Positions 47,474-58,500 of a stretch of 64,000 bases of DNA are shown in pieces; the stretch's first letter is position 1; each line of letters starts with the position of its first letter. The DNA is from Fusarium oxysporum f. sp. lycopersici 4287. Its lineage: Eukaryota; Ascomycota; Sordariomycetes; Hypocreales; Nectriaceae. The notes under the pieces are model-generated. The model saw nothing but the letters and a program-made list of their open reading frames with translations, did no database searches and had not been told where the DNA came from. The translations under genes and the position numbers were made by a program. The stretch is taken from positions 3,535,185 through 3,599,184 of the forward strand of contig NC_030986.1 of NCBI RefSeq assembly GCF_000149955.1. Reading direction: 5' to 3'.

Positions 47474-48579
47474 TATTTTCGTTTCAGGAGGTTTCTCGGT
47501 ATATCACAAAGATGGGCTTCCGTTGTTCATATCGAGGAGGTTGAAGATGGGAACTACAAGTATGAGAGGATCCTTAAGGCAGCAGAATTTTGAGGGTAGC
47601 GATACAATAGCTGTAGCCTCAAACAGCACCAAAATACTAAAATTAAGTAAAGATTTTCAAGTATGATCAAAACATCATTAGACTTGTTGCTAAGAGGATT
47701 TTATGCTATCGGGTAAATTAAATTAATTGTAGATATTCGATGCATTGCTGCTGATTCTATGCCTCCACGTGAGCTCGAGTTATAACTCAGTGAAGCAAGC
47801 GCACGATGCTCGTTATAACTTATAACCCACTAGCCGTACAGTTTCAAATGATTAAGAGGATATGTATGTAATAATCGCTCCTCATAAAATTGTTCTGTTT
47901 AATCGTGTGATTGTCACAAGCTACCTAGGTAAGTAGGTAGTATTCATGATATTTTGCATATAGGATATCTCGCCACAGGGTAACTTCATCAATACCTTAC
48001 CCGTCCACTTTTCAAAGTCTCCTCATCTCACCGCTAGCACCAACCCTCATCGTGAACCAATACTTTACAATGTCGTCTTCTTCCATGGAATGCCAGCATC
48101 GCTGTGCCCAAATGTTCTCAATGGCAATGTTTCTACAAGATATATCTACTCGCACCAATCTTCTCGACCCGCAACGCCCAGCTAAACAACCTCAACCGTC
48201 TCAGAAAGTCTCGCCTTCTACACCAAGCCAACCATCTGATCCATCGATACAACAAATGAGCCAGCTACCAGACAGAACCATCTGAGAAGAGCCAACGAAC
48301 CGCATGCAATCGGGGTCTATAGGCATTTCACAAAAACTGGTGAGATTACAACTCAGCAACATAACATTGCCAGCCAATTTGTTTATCACGAATACCACGC
48401 ATTTGTTCAATAGAGTCCATAGGCTAATTGTTTACTCAAGGAAATCAATTGGTAACAAGCTAGTTACAGTTTCAGACTAAATCCAACCTTTGCTGGTCAT
48501 GCAGGTGTAGAGAGTGTCGGTCATCAAATTCAATGCCCAATCATTTTCATGCGGCATTCTGGTATCGTTTCGCTCAAAA
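47474..48579. other. Promoter of cofactor E gene; AT-rich stretch
   Basis: AT-rich sequence lies at 47640-47960 with short inverted TTATAAC-type motifs near 47780-47830. The right half holds a small open frame reported separately. Confidence 0.4.
48070..48285 (+). CDS. Possible small protein, 71 residues, doubtful
   Basis: An ATG at 48070 in a CA/CT-rich context, the kind seen in fungal leaders, opens a frame of 71 residues. The first half is Met/Cys/His-rich (MECQHRCAQMFSMAMFLQDI) and the second half Pro/Gln/Ser-rich. I recognise no family, and there is no signal peptide. The only support is leader-like context and somewhat protein-like composition; it could be chance. Confidence 0.25.
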   Translation: MSSSSMECQHRCAQMFSMAMFLQDISTRTNLLDPQRPAKQPQPSQKVSPSTPSQPSDPSIQQMSQLPDRTI

Positions 48580-50073
48580 TCAATTCGCTCGGCCAATTCT
48601 TCCCTTGGCCTGGTCACATTCCTCCAAAAATCGGTAGATACCTTCAAGGCCTTCGTAGTCTTCCGATGGTCCAGCTATTGAAGAGCTGTCCGGAGGCGAC
48701 ATCGTCTCGTATCCCTCGGTCTCAGCCAACCACGGACTATTTATCATTTCGTCCAGATATGACTGCTGAACAAAGTATTCCTCGTCCAGAGTCGAGATTT
48801 CGTCAGTTTCGTATCCCTCGAGGGATCGGACTGATACGCTGGGGGTAAAGGCGGACTTCATGCCATCGGGAGCGAATGGGAATCGGAGAGCAACCGGAAC
48901 ACCGACTGTATTTTCAAAGTCGGCATCTTGGCCCACCACACCGCGCTGAATACCAATGTCATCGCAAAGTCGCTCAATGGTCTCAGCGTCAACGCCTGGA
49001 AAGCGGACTCGAAGAACGTTATGCTTCTCTAATAAGACTGGGAGGTCACCCAACACTGCAAGCCTGCGGAGGTCGGCATTGACGGCTGTGAGGTCTTGCA
49101 ATGCTCGTCCAAAGTCAGAGGACAAAACATCGAGGAAACCCTCAGTGTTGAGGGAAGCACCAGCAGCAGCGGCCTCAGCCTTGAAACCAGAGGTCTCGGA
49201 GGCAAAGGGAATAGCCGCGGCGAGAGGGCTCAGAGCTGTGACGGTAGGGCTGAGCTGGAAGTCGATGAAAGAGCCGGGAGCGGAGTGGGAGAAGGCGGAG
49301 AGCTTGTGCATCGCCTGGTCTTCGACTGGTGACACAGCACGATACTGTCGCTCGCCTCGAGGCCCAAGACCATCGTAACGGAGCTTTTGGCCAGAGAGGA
49401 AGAACGCTCTCATGGCTTGGGAGACATTCTGCACAACCTGGGCCGGAGCTGCCGGAGTATGCGAGAAGTACCGAGCACTACCTCCGAGACTGTATCCGCC
49501 AGCACTGCGAGGAAAAGCACCACCGGTCAGATTCGGTCGAAGAGCATTGGCAAAAGGAGCTCGGCCGGAGAACTGTGCAACACGTCGAGATGTGTTCGAA
49601 GTCGGGATCTTGGATCGATCAAACCGGGCAGCCCTGGGCTCGGAGCTAACGAATCTCCTAATGACTCGGTTGACATTCTGAGCTGCGGAGCTCGAGAACC
49701 ATCTAGTATGGCGCTTCTGCTGTCGAAGCACAGCAACGGGGTGAATTGGTTGACGAGCAACTCTGGCGGTTCTGAGTGTAAGTTGGGATTGTAGGGGCCG
49801 CGTCATGAAGACGAGCTTGGTCCGAACCACATTTGTGGTTTTGGCCACAGCGACTTTGAGAAGCCGTCGGGCCATCGGACCCAACAGCGCCTCTAAAGAC
49901 GCCATAGTGAAGTTTTGTGTCGTTTGCAATCCAACGGTGTTGGAAAGTGAGGTGCGTAAGCTGAAGTACAACGCATTGAGCTCGGGCGGTATGAGAAGGT
50001 CCTTTATGGCGGTGATAATTCGCCACAGCATGCGCCACACGGAAGGGACTGGTTGGCGGATTGCGGGGTTCAT
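48580..50073 (-). CDS. Unrecognised fungal protein, 497 residues, intronless
   Basis: ATG at 50073, no intron. The N-terminus has an amphipathic/hydrophobic start (VWRMLWRIITAIKDLL), then residues 100-215 that are Arg/Ser/Ala-rich and nearly free of acids (RHTRWFSSSAAQNVNRVIRRF, SARYFSHTPAAPAQ), like mitochondrial targeting or matrix sequence. A conserved-looking middle follows (AMRAFFLSGQKLRYDGLGPRGERQY; FIDFQLSPTVTALSPL; a helical part; DLPVLLEKHNVLRVRFPGVDAETIERLCDDIGIQRGVV). The C-terminus is acidic. Some fungal annotations call similar proteins a casein kinase II beta-2 subunit, but I see no CK2-beta zinc finger, so I would not use that name. Function is unknown. Confidence 0.8.
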   Translation of the reverse strand: MNPAIRQPVPSVWRMLWRIITAIKDLLIPPELNALYFSLRTSLSNTVGLQTTQNFTMASLEALLGPMARRLLKVAVAKTTNVVRTKLVFMTRPLQSQLTLRTARVARQPIHPVAVLRQQKRHTRWFSSSAAQNVNRVIRRFVSSEPRAARFDRSKIPTSNTSRRVAQFSGRAPFANALRPNLTGGAFPRSAGGYSLGGSARYFSHTPAAPAQVVQNVSQAMRAFFLSGQKLRYDGLGPRGERQYRAVSPVEDQAMHKLSAFSHSAPGSFIDFQLSPTVTALSPLAAAIPFASETSGFKAEAAAAGASLNTEGFLDVLSSDFGRALQDLTAVNADLRRLAVLGDLPVLLEKHNVLRVRFPGVDAETIERLCDDIGIQRGVVGQDADFENTVGVPVALRFPFAPDGMKSAFTPSVSVRSLEGYETDEISTLDEEYFVQQSYLDEMINSPWLAETEGYETMSPPDSSSIAGPSEDYEGLEGIYRFLEECDQAKGRIGRAN

Positions 50074-51627
50074 CTAGCACGAAACAAGGTTAGTGCGAAT
50101 GTACAGTCAGCAATTGCGACCTCCACCAACAATAAATTTTCTTGTCTTCGTTTTTCCTTCGCTCAAACCTCTCCCTCTTCATTCCTCAAAGTCTGGCTCG
50201 CGCACACGATGCAAAGGCGTTGTCAATTTTGCGCGACCATGACCTTGGATTTCTTCTAGGTAAGAATTCTTCCCTCTCCCTGCTTTATTTTCTGCTTCAC
50301 ATGATGAATATCATACACGAACAATCCAAATCAGACCAGCACAATGGTGATTTAGCAATCTCTAGAATTACACTGAGAAAGCTCTGGACCTCAGAACCGG
50401 CAGGATGTTTTTGTCGCAAACCTCATACTGACCAGTCACTAGTTTTGTTTGTTTACCTGTTAGCCATACAATGGACGCGTCTCCCGGTTGAGCGCGTCAT
50501 CTCTTGCTATAAACTGAAAAGGTTGGTACATATTTTCCTTTGTTTCTTCAAAGCCTCTCCGAGTGATGATCAAAACGACACCTTAGGGATTCCTCATTCT
50601 TAATATACTATGTGGATACTGTTGTTATAAGTTTCAGCCTTGTCTGACAGGAGATCACAACGCCTCTTTGCTTGCACCGTTCTCTACTGATGCAATTGCT
50701 AACTCGCGCTTGTCAATAGGTAAATCTCTTCTTCTCTCAAGCGCTCCCAGCCACTTTATGATGAAGATTTGAACGAACGGGCGGACATAAATGAGTACTG
50801 CTGCCTCCCGCCCTAGAAAAGCAAGGACGTACAAATCCTTGCGGTGGGTGTGTAGTGGGACCTCTTGTTGATACTTCGTCACCTGATCGTGGCTCCTGTG
50901 GAAATGGATTCTTGTCGATATCTGGTTAAGGAACCGGTGGCTGACTGTTGAGGATCTAGGTACCTAAACAAAGAATTCTTAGTCTTGCATATACATCCAT
51001 TTCGTGATGAGTTGTTTTTTTTAGTATTCACACTGTTTGACTCTTGGTCTTCGGACCTTGGGATATGAACACAACATCAACATCTGATTGATTGGTATGC
51101 TTCCAATGACCTAACTACACGCGATTCCATGGCTAACCTATCTAGATTTGATCTTGCGCTTTTGTTGCCGAATTCCATGACGCCGGACGCTAACTCCGTC
51201 GTAGGTATACAATAGACGTTCTTGTGTCATGAGTGGTAAGACAACATTTCTTTGCACATATCTACACACCCCTGCCATATGATGACTCTGCTATTATTAG
51301 CTCTATCCGAGTTCATCGTGACGAACAACCTATTCACCTTGGAGAACTGATATGGTTTCCTCCACACATGGCTTTTTTTTTTGCAACATTGCAAAGATGT
51401 CATAGCTAACCAGCTTTATTAGATTTAACGATTAATGACCGCGAATCTATTGGCCTTTCAAGAAATATGTAACTTTGAAATATATAATTTACCAAGCCAT
51501 GCTACGCCTTTCATTTTGTGAATATGTGTGATTCTTGTAGAGGTTTCCTACCTGGGAATGGGATAGCTATAGATATCTATTTTTTACGCCCGTCGTGTTC
51601 TCGTTCACTCTATGGCATATACTAAAC
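50074..51627. other. Intergenic, 1.55 kb
   Basis: The left end is the promoter of the 497-residue protein gene; the right end is the 3' flank of the phospholipase-like gene. A 153-codon plus-strand frame (50142-50603) starts in that promoter and has no recognisable motif. Poly-T runs are at 51014-51020 and 51375-51382. No RNA gene was recognised. Confidence 0.4.
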
Positions 51628-53043
51628 TTATTTCTTGAGCTGCAGCCTCGCGTTCATTCCAACAATACAGCGGATCAAATCCCAATCATCCTTGTGGCCT
51701 ACCCAGTCGGTAACGACGACTCCTGTACCTGCAGAACCGATCTTGAGCTTGTTTGGCCCCTTGCCATCCTCGCCGTGGCACATGCAGAGGTACTCGATAA
51801 CAGAGGGGTTGACCTTGGCGGCAATACGCTCTGGCCAGCAGGTTGCGTTGAAGAAGTTGCTTGCTGTGAGGAAGTTGACGAACAAGGGGGGTAAACTAGC
51901 ACCCTCCTTATGACCATCCATCCCGGCGAGAGCAAAGGTCTGCTCAGCAGCGCGTTCGAGTTGCCGACGGCAGTACTCAATCTTCTTCTCAATGTTCTGG
52001 CTCTCGGTAATTTCGTAAAAGTCTTGGACACGGATGATACCTCCTGGCACCTTGCCGTCCTCACAGTTATCGGGCCAGGCGCCTGCATCAATACCCCAAC
52101 CTCGACCATCCCAGCATGTCTTCTTCATCTCGCCGTCCAAGTTGAAGCGGCGGACGATGACAATGCGACCACGGGCACCACCCAGAGTTGGAATCTTGGG
52201 CTCAGTCCACCATCGACTTCGTCTTTTATCGACGTAGCTGTGCTTCAGATATTTTCCGAGTTGTTCGTCGTTGCCCTTTCCAGTACCTTCGCGCTTGATA
52301 CTCATGATGACAGTCTCACTGCTGTTCTCGTCGAGGAACTTGTAAATATCCTCGAGCATGTCTTTGAAGTACTTGGTGCCAGTCAAGGAAATGGGAAACA
52401 CGCTGTGGACAAGAGCAAGTTCATCATCGTCAGGACTCACGGACACTCGAACGTCGAGGAACCGAACACCATTTTTGAGTTGCTCCATAACGTCAACTGC
52501 TTGACATCGAACAGAAGGAAGCGCAGTATAGCATGTAGGAGAATTGTGCGTGCCAGGAATCGAAAGCAGGGTGAGTGGCCATTCGTCGTGAAGCTCGTGC
52601 ATCCAGCGATGCAGCTGGGCAGAAGAGAAGATGGCAAGGAAGGCACCGTTGGGGGTATAAACGACAGTGAGATCATGTTTACCTCCGTCCAGGTTCTTCA
52701 TGACAGAAGATTTGTTGGAGGGGCTGGGGATGTCGACTTGATACTTGTGATCCTCATATTTGAAGGTAAGACGGACCACCTCCTTATTCTTGTCGGCGGC
52801 TCGGATTCCAGAATCCTTGGTCTTGAAGGGCTCAACTTTGACAGAGGCCTTTTCCTTGTGGATGGGATCGCCCTTGGCCTGGGTTTGACGAGAGCTGAAG
52901 TCAGTAGCCTTGATGAAGCCACTGATATGGCTTGTCATATTTGAGAGAACATTGCCAGTTCTCACAGTTTGGCCCTCGAACCTCTCGATTTCAATGAGCT
53001 CGATTGGGTTAATAGTAAGATTGCGAATGGTGAGGTGAGCCAT
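51628..53043 (-). CDS. PI-PLC X-domain-like phosphodiesterase
   Basis: Intronless, 471 residues; ATG at 53043 (MAHLTIRNLTINPIEL). Residues 1-145 form a beta-rich N-terminal domain. The X-domain starts with MHELHDEWPLTLLSIPGTHNS, where the histidine near 163 is the general-acid/base position. It continues with MEQLKNGVRFLDVRV and LALVHSVFPISL, where a second histidine lies near 213, then SETVIMSIKREG and ARGRIVIVRRFN. Bacterial-type PI-PLC enzymes use two such histidines to cut phosphatidylinositol or GPI anchors without calcium. There is no signal peptide, so the protein should be intracellular. The family assignment is good; substrate is unproven. A Trp-rich segment (TCWDGRGWGIDAGAW) is also family-typical of fungal members. 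Confidence 0.88.
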   Translation of the reverse strand: MAHLTIRNLTINPIELIEIERFEGQTVRTGNVLSNMTSHISGFIKATDFSSRQTQAKGDPIHKEKASVKVEPFKTKDSGIRAADKNKEVVRLTFKYEDHKYQVDIPSPSNKSSVMKNLDGGKHDLTVVYTPNGAFLAIFSSAQLHRWMHELHDEWPLTLLSIPGTHNSPTCYTALPSVRCQAVDVMEQLKNGVRFLDVRVSVSPDDDELALVHSVFPISLTGTKYFKDMLEDIYKFLDENSSETVIMSIKREGTGKGNDEQLGKYLKHSYVDKRRSRWWTEPKIPTLGGARGRIVIVRRFNLDGEMKKTCWDGRGWGIDAGAWPDNCEDGKVPGGIIRVQDFYEITESQNIEKKIEYCRRQLERAAEQTFALAGMDGHKEGASLPPLFVNFLTASNFFNATCWPERIAAKVNPSVIEYLCMCHGEDGKGPNKLKIGSAGTGVVVTDWVGHKDDWDLIRCIVGMNARLQLKK

Positions 53044-54916
53044 GGCTGTGGTTGTCGCAAATAGAGTGGTCACTAATTGAATGGAATGATGGCGCTTACT
53101 GCGAGACCTCGTGGAAAGTGGATGAAGCTATCCAGGAAGAGGTTTGTTGGAGGTGGAATAAAAAAGACAGCTAAGCTTAAAGCCAAGCAGGAAAGGCCGG
53201 AGGGGAAGCTCCTTACGCGTACATAAACCAAGAGAATCGAAGCCAAGATCTGAATCTGAATATGAATCTGAATCTGAATGTGGTGGGGGAGGTTAGGAAG
53301 CTGGGAGCTTCTGAAGCTCACCTTATGGAGCTATCCGAGCTAATTGAAGCAGGCCTAGTTCGGCATGCGCGGGGCCAGTTTTCATGTCAATTGGACCCCC
53401 TCGAATAAAGTAGCGGGGACATGGAAGCACCCAAAAGACGGTAAAAGCCTAAGAGAGCAGGGGAGCTGACAGAATGGTTGTTGTAGATAAGTTGTAAGCT
53501 ACTGACTGTATCATGGGAGCTGAAGTCATCTCAGCTTGCGTCGTCCGTCGTCATCATTGCCAAGGGTGCCAAGTGAGGGAGACTCCCTGCACCAAGTCAG
53601 ACTTTTCATCTTGGGTGTTTCATCTGGCGCCAACACACCTTCTTGGATGGTTTGAAAGTGAGCTTACTACAGCTAACAGACTGGCTGGCATATAAGCCTT
53701 CGAAGCCCTTCTCAAGCAAAGGGCAGAACTGTAAAAGGCCCAACGCAAAACGGTTCAGTGTTGGCGTTCCGACTTGACCGATGAACAATTCCGTCGGGGA
53801 ACCAACAATAGAACACACAAAGTAAGGCTGAAGCTGCACATTGAGTTGGATGGGTGTCAATAGGTAATCTACTCCCATGGTTGCCAGACTAATTGCACCA
53901 GCTCGACTTGGCTGATCCCCATCCTCTGAACTGGGACGGGACAAACAATGGATAGTGTGTATGCTAAAAGGGACCGAGGGACAGGATGACCGTGCACCAG
54001 CTGCTCAAGCGACCGAGCTACAGTACCATTCCATCGGAAAGGGGGTTTGCCTCTTATTTCCTGGTTTTCCCTGCGTGACGATTGAAACGTTGACGCCATA
54101 GCGTTGGGGGAATGCGATCACAGCGGGAATGGCGTTAGAAGGATGCGATTATTGAGAATTGAGAGCGCTAAGAACGAAGCAAGTCTCTTATTGATTATTC
54201 CCAAGTGATTGATTTCCTTGTTGAAAGTAGCTTGAAGATTGGTCGAGGTCAAGAGACGCGTGAAGGTAAAGGTGAAGAATGGCATGGTCATGTTGAAGGT
54301 GGCAGGTGAGTGACGTGTAACACAACACAATAAGGAATTCCAACAAAGAGGGCCCAATGTTACAGCATGTAAGAAAGAGACGGAAATAATAAACCATAGA
54401 AAACTCCAATTGTATTTGTATATCACTTCATATCACAAGTTAGGAGTATCTTCTGTCGATTATTCGCATCCCAAGAATACTCTCTCATACATACAGGCGG
54501 CACTGTAGATATTCGCCTGACAGAAAGATCCCAAAGATCCCGTAAACAATAAGTCACCTTTTTGATAACACAGTTAATTAATTATCATTTCATCTGTGGC
54601 TGAGACAAAGCAATGGTTCTCTTCCTAAATCAGCAATTAATTCCGCTGTGTTACATGAATATCACCAACCTTCAAGTTCCGGCTGGCCAAGGAAGAAAGA
54701 AAAGAATGAATAAACTCCTAAGCCCCATGCCTTTCATCTCTAATCATAAAAAAGCCGTTAATCTCCTTCTCAGCATTGCTGTTCTCAATTCAACATCCCA
54801 CGAGAGAAGTCTAAGTAAAACAGACCTTCACCAGGTTCGTTGGAAATATTTTCCTGTGATTACCCAACAACCTCCGAATTCAACCCTTTCCAGAGATGTG
54901 ACATGGTATTCTCCAT
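53044..54916. other. Intergenic, 1.9 kb
   Basis: The left part is the promoter/leader of the phospholipase-like gene. The remainder to the 206-residue gene shows only short frames. I see no RNA gene. Confidence 0.4.
53249..53278 (+). repeat. Hexanucleotide repeat, (TCTGAA)x5 with one variant unit
   Basis: Five consecutive units, the third being TATGAA. It is located about 206-235 bases upstream of the phospholipase-like ATG, so in its leader or promoter. A chance frame across it reads as an Ile-Gln repeat. Confidence 0.9.
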
Positions 54917-55537
54917 TCAATGACTTGTTCGCTGTCTCTTAGTAGGGGCCATGTCTTCCTCATCATCCAGGTCAAGTCGAAGTGAAGATCCAGCACGTTT
55001 CTGGATGAGACCTCCAATAACATCTCGACTTCCAATGACATTACCTGTTCCCTCAACATTCAGGCCCGCATCGACCTGGATACTCAAGGGTCGAGGGCAG
55101 CCGGACTCGTCAATCATTGGAATGCCGCAACGGCCAGAGCTTCCCTCGTGTAAAGCTTGCACGACGGCTTTGGCGATGGCATTGGCCTGTTCCGCAGGAG
55201 TGACCGTCAGGCACACGATGTTGTTGTTTCGTGACACATTGACAGATGTGTCAATTTTGAGGCTGATGGGTGAGCTTCCCTCGGATGTCTCGTCTTGGTC
55301 ATCATCCACAGTATCAGAAAGCAGGGAAGTGCAGGTGGTTTGTTGGGGCTGAGGGCGTGGGTTATTTCCACCCACGTTAGGGAGAGCATCACGCCTCTCT
55401 TGAATGATTCTGGCCATCATGGCAGTGAAATCAGTGACAGGAACTCTTCGTGGTGTGTAGGCTGGAGGAGGACTGTTCTCCTTAGGGACATCGACTTGGG
55501 GGTCCTGAGATTGAGAAGTGTTGTTGGGAGCGTCCAT
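54917..55537 (-). CDS. Unrecognised small protein, 206 residues
   Basis: Intronless; start at the first ATG, 55537 (MDAPNNTSQ). Residues 1-75 are disordered with a PPPAYTPRR motif, which is the PPxY type bound by WW domains such as those of Rsp5/Nedd4 ligases. Residues 100-190 alternate hydrophobic and polar residues: two similar half-segments, SLKIDTSVNVSRNNNIVCLT and SIQVDAGLNVEGTGNVIGS, look like an internal duplication of a beta strand-turn unit separated by a helix (AEQANAIAKAVVQAL). The tail is acidic then basic (MAPTKRQRTSH), a probable nuclear localisation signal. I do not recognise the family. Confidence 0.75.
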   Translation of the reverse strand: MDAPNNTSQSQDPQVDVPKENSPPPAYTPRRVPVTDFTAMMARIIQERRDALPNVGGNNPRPQPQQTTCTSLLSDTVDDDQDETSEGSSPISLKIDTSVNVSRNNNIVCLTVTPAEQANAIAKAVVQALHEGSSGRCGIPMIDESGCPRPLSIQVDAGLNVEGTGNVIGSRDVIGGLIQKRAGSSLRLDLDDEEDMAPTKRQRTSH

Positions 55538-58500
55538 GGTTTTTTTTTGTAAGGGAAGATGTATTTGTGTGCTTGGTATCGATGCTCTCTGAAGAAAAGG
55601 AGAGAAGAGCCAGGTGGTGTTACTGGACAAGATGTCTGTGTTGATGCAGAAGAGGAAGTCCAGTGCGACAGGTCAGTCATATATAAAGCTTTTTCGATGA
55701 TAAAATTGCCGTTAATAACGGGAAAGACAAGATCTTGTCCTCGACACAATAGGTAAGACCAGGGGGCGAGGTGGTGGCCGAGAGCTATGCGCCACGTGTG
55801 ATAGTGCTGTCTCTGGCTTGTTAGGGTTGAGGTGACGCGAGGATGAAGTGATTTCTGGATAGAGTTAAGAGGTTCAGAGAAAGGTTTTCTGGAAAGGAAG
55901 CGGGAACGGTATCCAGACATAGTTGGGCTGAAGAGAGAACAAGAAAAAGGGGAAATGAGCAAGTTTCCTCCTGTTGTGGACTTGGACTGCTGGACAATAC
56001 AACACTAATCACAGAGAATAGAACCTATTCAACACCTGATTGACTGTCTACGTGGAGCCACGTTGGGATATCTGCAGTGAGGGAGAAGCACATGAAATTC
56101 ACAGCAAACAAGATTTGTAGAAGAATCCCATCTACCCGCACGGGAGAAGGGGGTGTAGGGGGAAATGATGTGCATGGACTTCAGGCCGAGACTTTGTAAG
56201 CCATCATTTCATCTGCAACTACAATAGGGCACAATAATAGTTACTTAGGAACGGGAGGATTAATGGATCCTATAGCGCTCAGGTAGAACTCCCATCTTGC
56301 TGATTCAGTCCAAAACACAAGCCACCAACATAAACACAACGCGATATGTCACAAGCACAAGAGGTTGGCTAACATAATGTCGTGTGCCATGGCGTGGCCA
56401 AGCTAAGAAAAAGGACTTTGCAGCCTCAGCCGAAACTAACATCCGTCAGGCTGGGTTCAATGTCTGCATTGTACTATGTACAGGATATGCTCTTGTGAAG
56501 GATTTCGGACTTATTCAAACGGGTATTGTTGATCTCTCTCATCAGACTCTACGCCCCCTCCACATCCGCAGAAAAAGGCTGAAACCAACGCGATGACCAC
56601 CTACCACTAAATACCATCACCGTGGAATGGGATAGGTTCTAGCACCGGATAGGGCAAAGTTGTCACGACAAAGCCTGTATCAGGGTACAATGCGTGCATT
56701 ATCATGTCTTGCCTGTTCTTGCTGGCGGATCTTATTGCCTATTGAAGCAGTTGGATGGTCACATATTCATTTCGTTCTCGGTGCTTCTGGGATTATCACC
56801 TGCATGAGTCCAAATGGTAATATGCAGGTATCAAAATTTGACTAACAAAAATCAAGAGAACTTTTGAGACAAAATCCAGCCTTTGTCATATATGATATTG
56901 GTAAGTTTCAACGCAAGGTTTCGGAGATCAACAATAGCCACGGCATGAATAGTCCAACCAGAGAAGTATTGAATGAAGAAACCATCAGGGTTGTAACCTT
57001 CCTAGGTACTTACTTACTCAATAACTGATGATCGTTTATTGTATCACTTTTCTTCATGATCAGCGCATTCTAGAGACAAAGTCATCACTACCAACCTCAG
57101 TGCAGTAAGGCGCTGACTCTAACATTGAACATCAGTCAGTCACGGCCGACAGTGGAAAAGCGAACCTTTTAGCAGGACGTGGTTGGCCGATGCCAAAGCG
57201 GAAGGCGTGAAGGTGGCTTTCGGGGCGCGGCTTGGCGGCTTGTTGCTTCCTATTGTCCCCAGACGCGCTTGGTATTGTTGTCGAATGGCCCCCCGTAAAA
57301 CCCACCTGTCAGCCCATAGTCCCGACCGAATGGGCACCGACCACGGGCGACACCTGCCGCCTATTCGCTTCCTATTGAGGCTCACTTCGGGTTTAGCGCC
57401 CGTGGCCCAGGTCCACATTTACGGACTCCTGCCGGGTTCCGCAACCTCCACAGTCTCATTCTCCCTCCAACTTTCGCACACTCACACTTGGTTCTGTACA
57501 CCTCAGCCAACACAAATGTACCCATGATAGTCGACAATAGAAAATAGATACGTCCTCCTTACGAGCTTCCTTTCTCGGGCTGACAAATGCATGTTCCAAA
57601 CGGTCACAACCATCCATCATCCCTGCCGTGATGCATCTCGGGGACTTACACCGTTCAGACAGTCTAGGGCGAAACCACACCACACCACCTCCTTACCGAC
57701 AAACAATATCATATTGTCCACTCGCACTCTGTATAATTCGCCGAAGGAAACCTTGCCCGTTCAATTCCCCAACAAACAAACAAAGGTCCATGCACTGGTC
57801 ACCAACGCCTACCAGGTCCGCGGCGTCATATCTTGCGTCCGCACCTCCTGCAGAACCATAATCAGTTTAAGCGAAGCAGCCTTTTGACTGCCAAACCATC
57901 TCCTCGGTTCTGCTTTCTATTCAAGCTTGGGCCCCCCGGCCCCCAATTTTCACTTTCTGTGCGGCCTTAACCTTCAGCGTCCAAGCCCAGAATACCAGCA
58001 GAGTGACTACGCTATAATGGCGTACCCGGGACGATCCTCTTCTCATCCGGCCTTCTGGTTCTCGACACACTGTAATGCAGAGTATACTAGCGATTCTGGA
58101 CTTCATTACATTTCACTCGACATTCACAGGTGGCTATTGATGTTGTGGGTATAAGCCTGTGGTGCAGGGACTACAATGTTTACATCTAAAACAACTAAAG
58201 GGACTAAGGAAAGGTCGTTTCACCTGCGAAAATTCCTGATCCTAGAAGTCCAGTTGGCTGGGTATCTCACTCCTGTTACTCCTGGTCCGACGTCGGCTTC
58301 AGCATAGCCTTTCGTCAAGAAGTGCCGACATCGTTGGCTGATCGGACTGCCTACACCGTACAATCTTATTCGCACAATTGATGTCTCAAAGAAACAAAGA
58401 TCTGCAGATGATGAGACGAGAATCTACTCCTCCTACACTCACAGTTGTGACATACCGTCAGCTTCTGATAGTACACCCTTTGCAAAAGAACAATGCCTAC

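Noticed and set aside
50142..50603. 153-codon plus-strand frame in the promoter of the 497-residue protein gene
   Set aside because: No recognisable family, and it begins in a CT-rich leader belonging to the opposite strand; probably chance.
53073..53321. 82-codon minus-strand frame with an Ile-Gln repeat
   Set aside because: The repeat is the hexanucleotide microsatellite translated; the frame precedes the true ATG of the phospholipase-like gene and ends before it.
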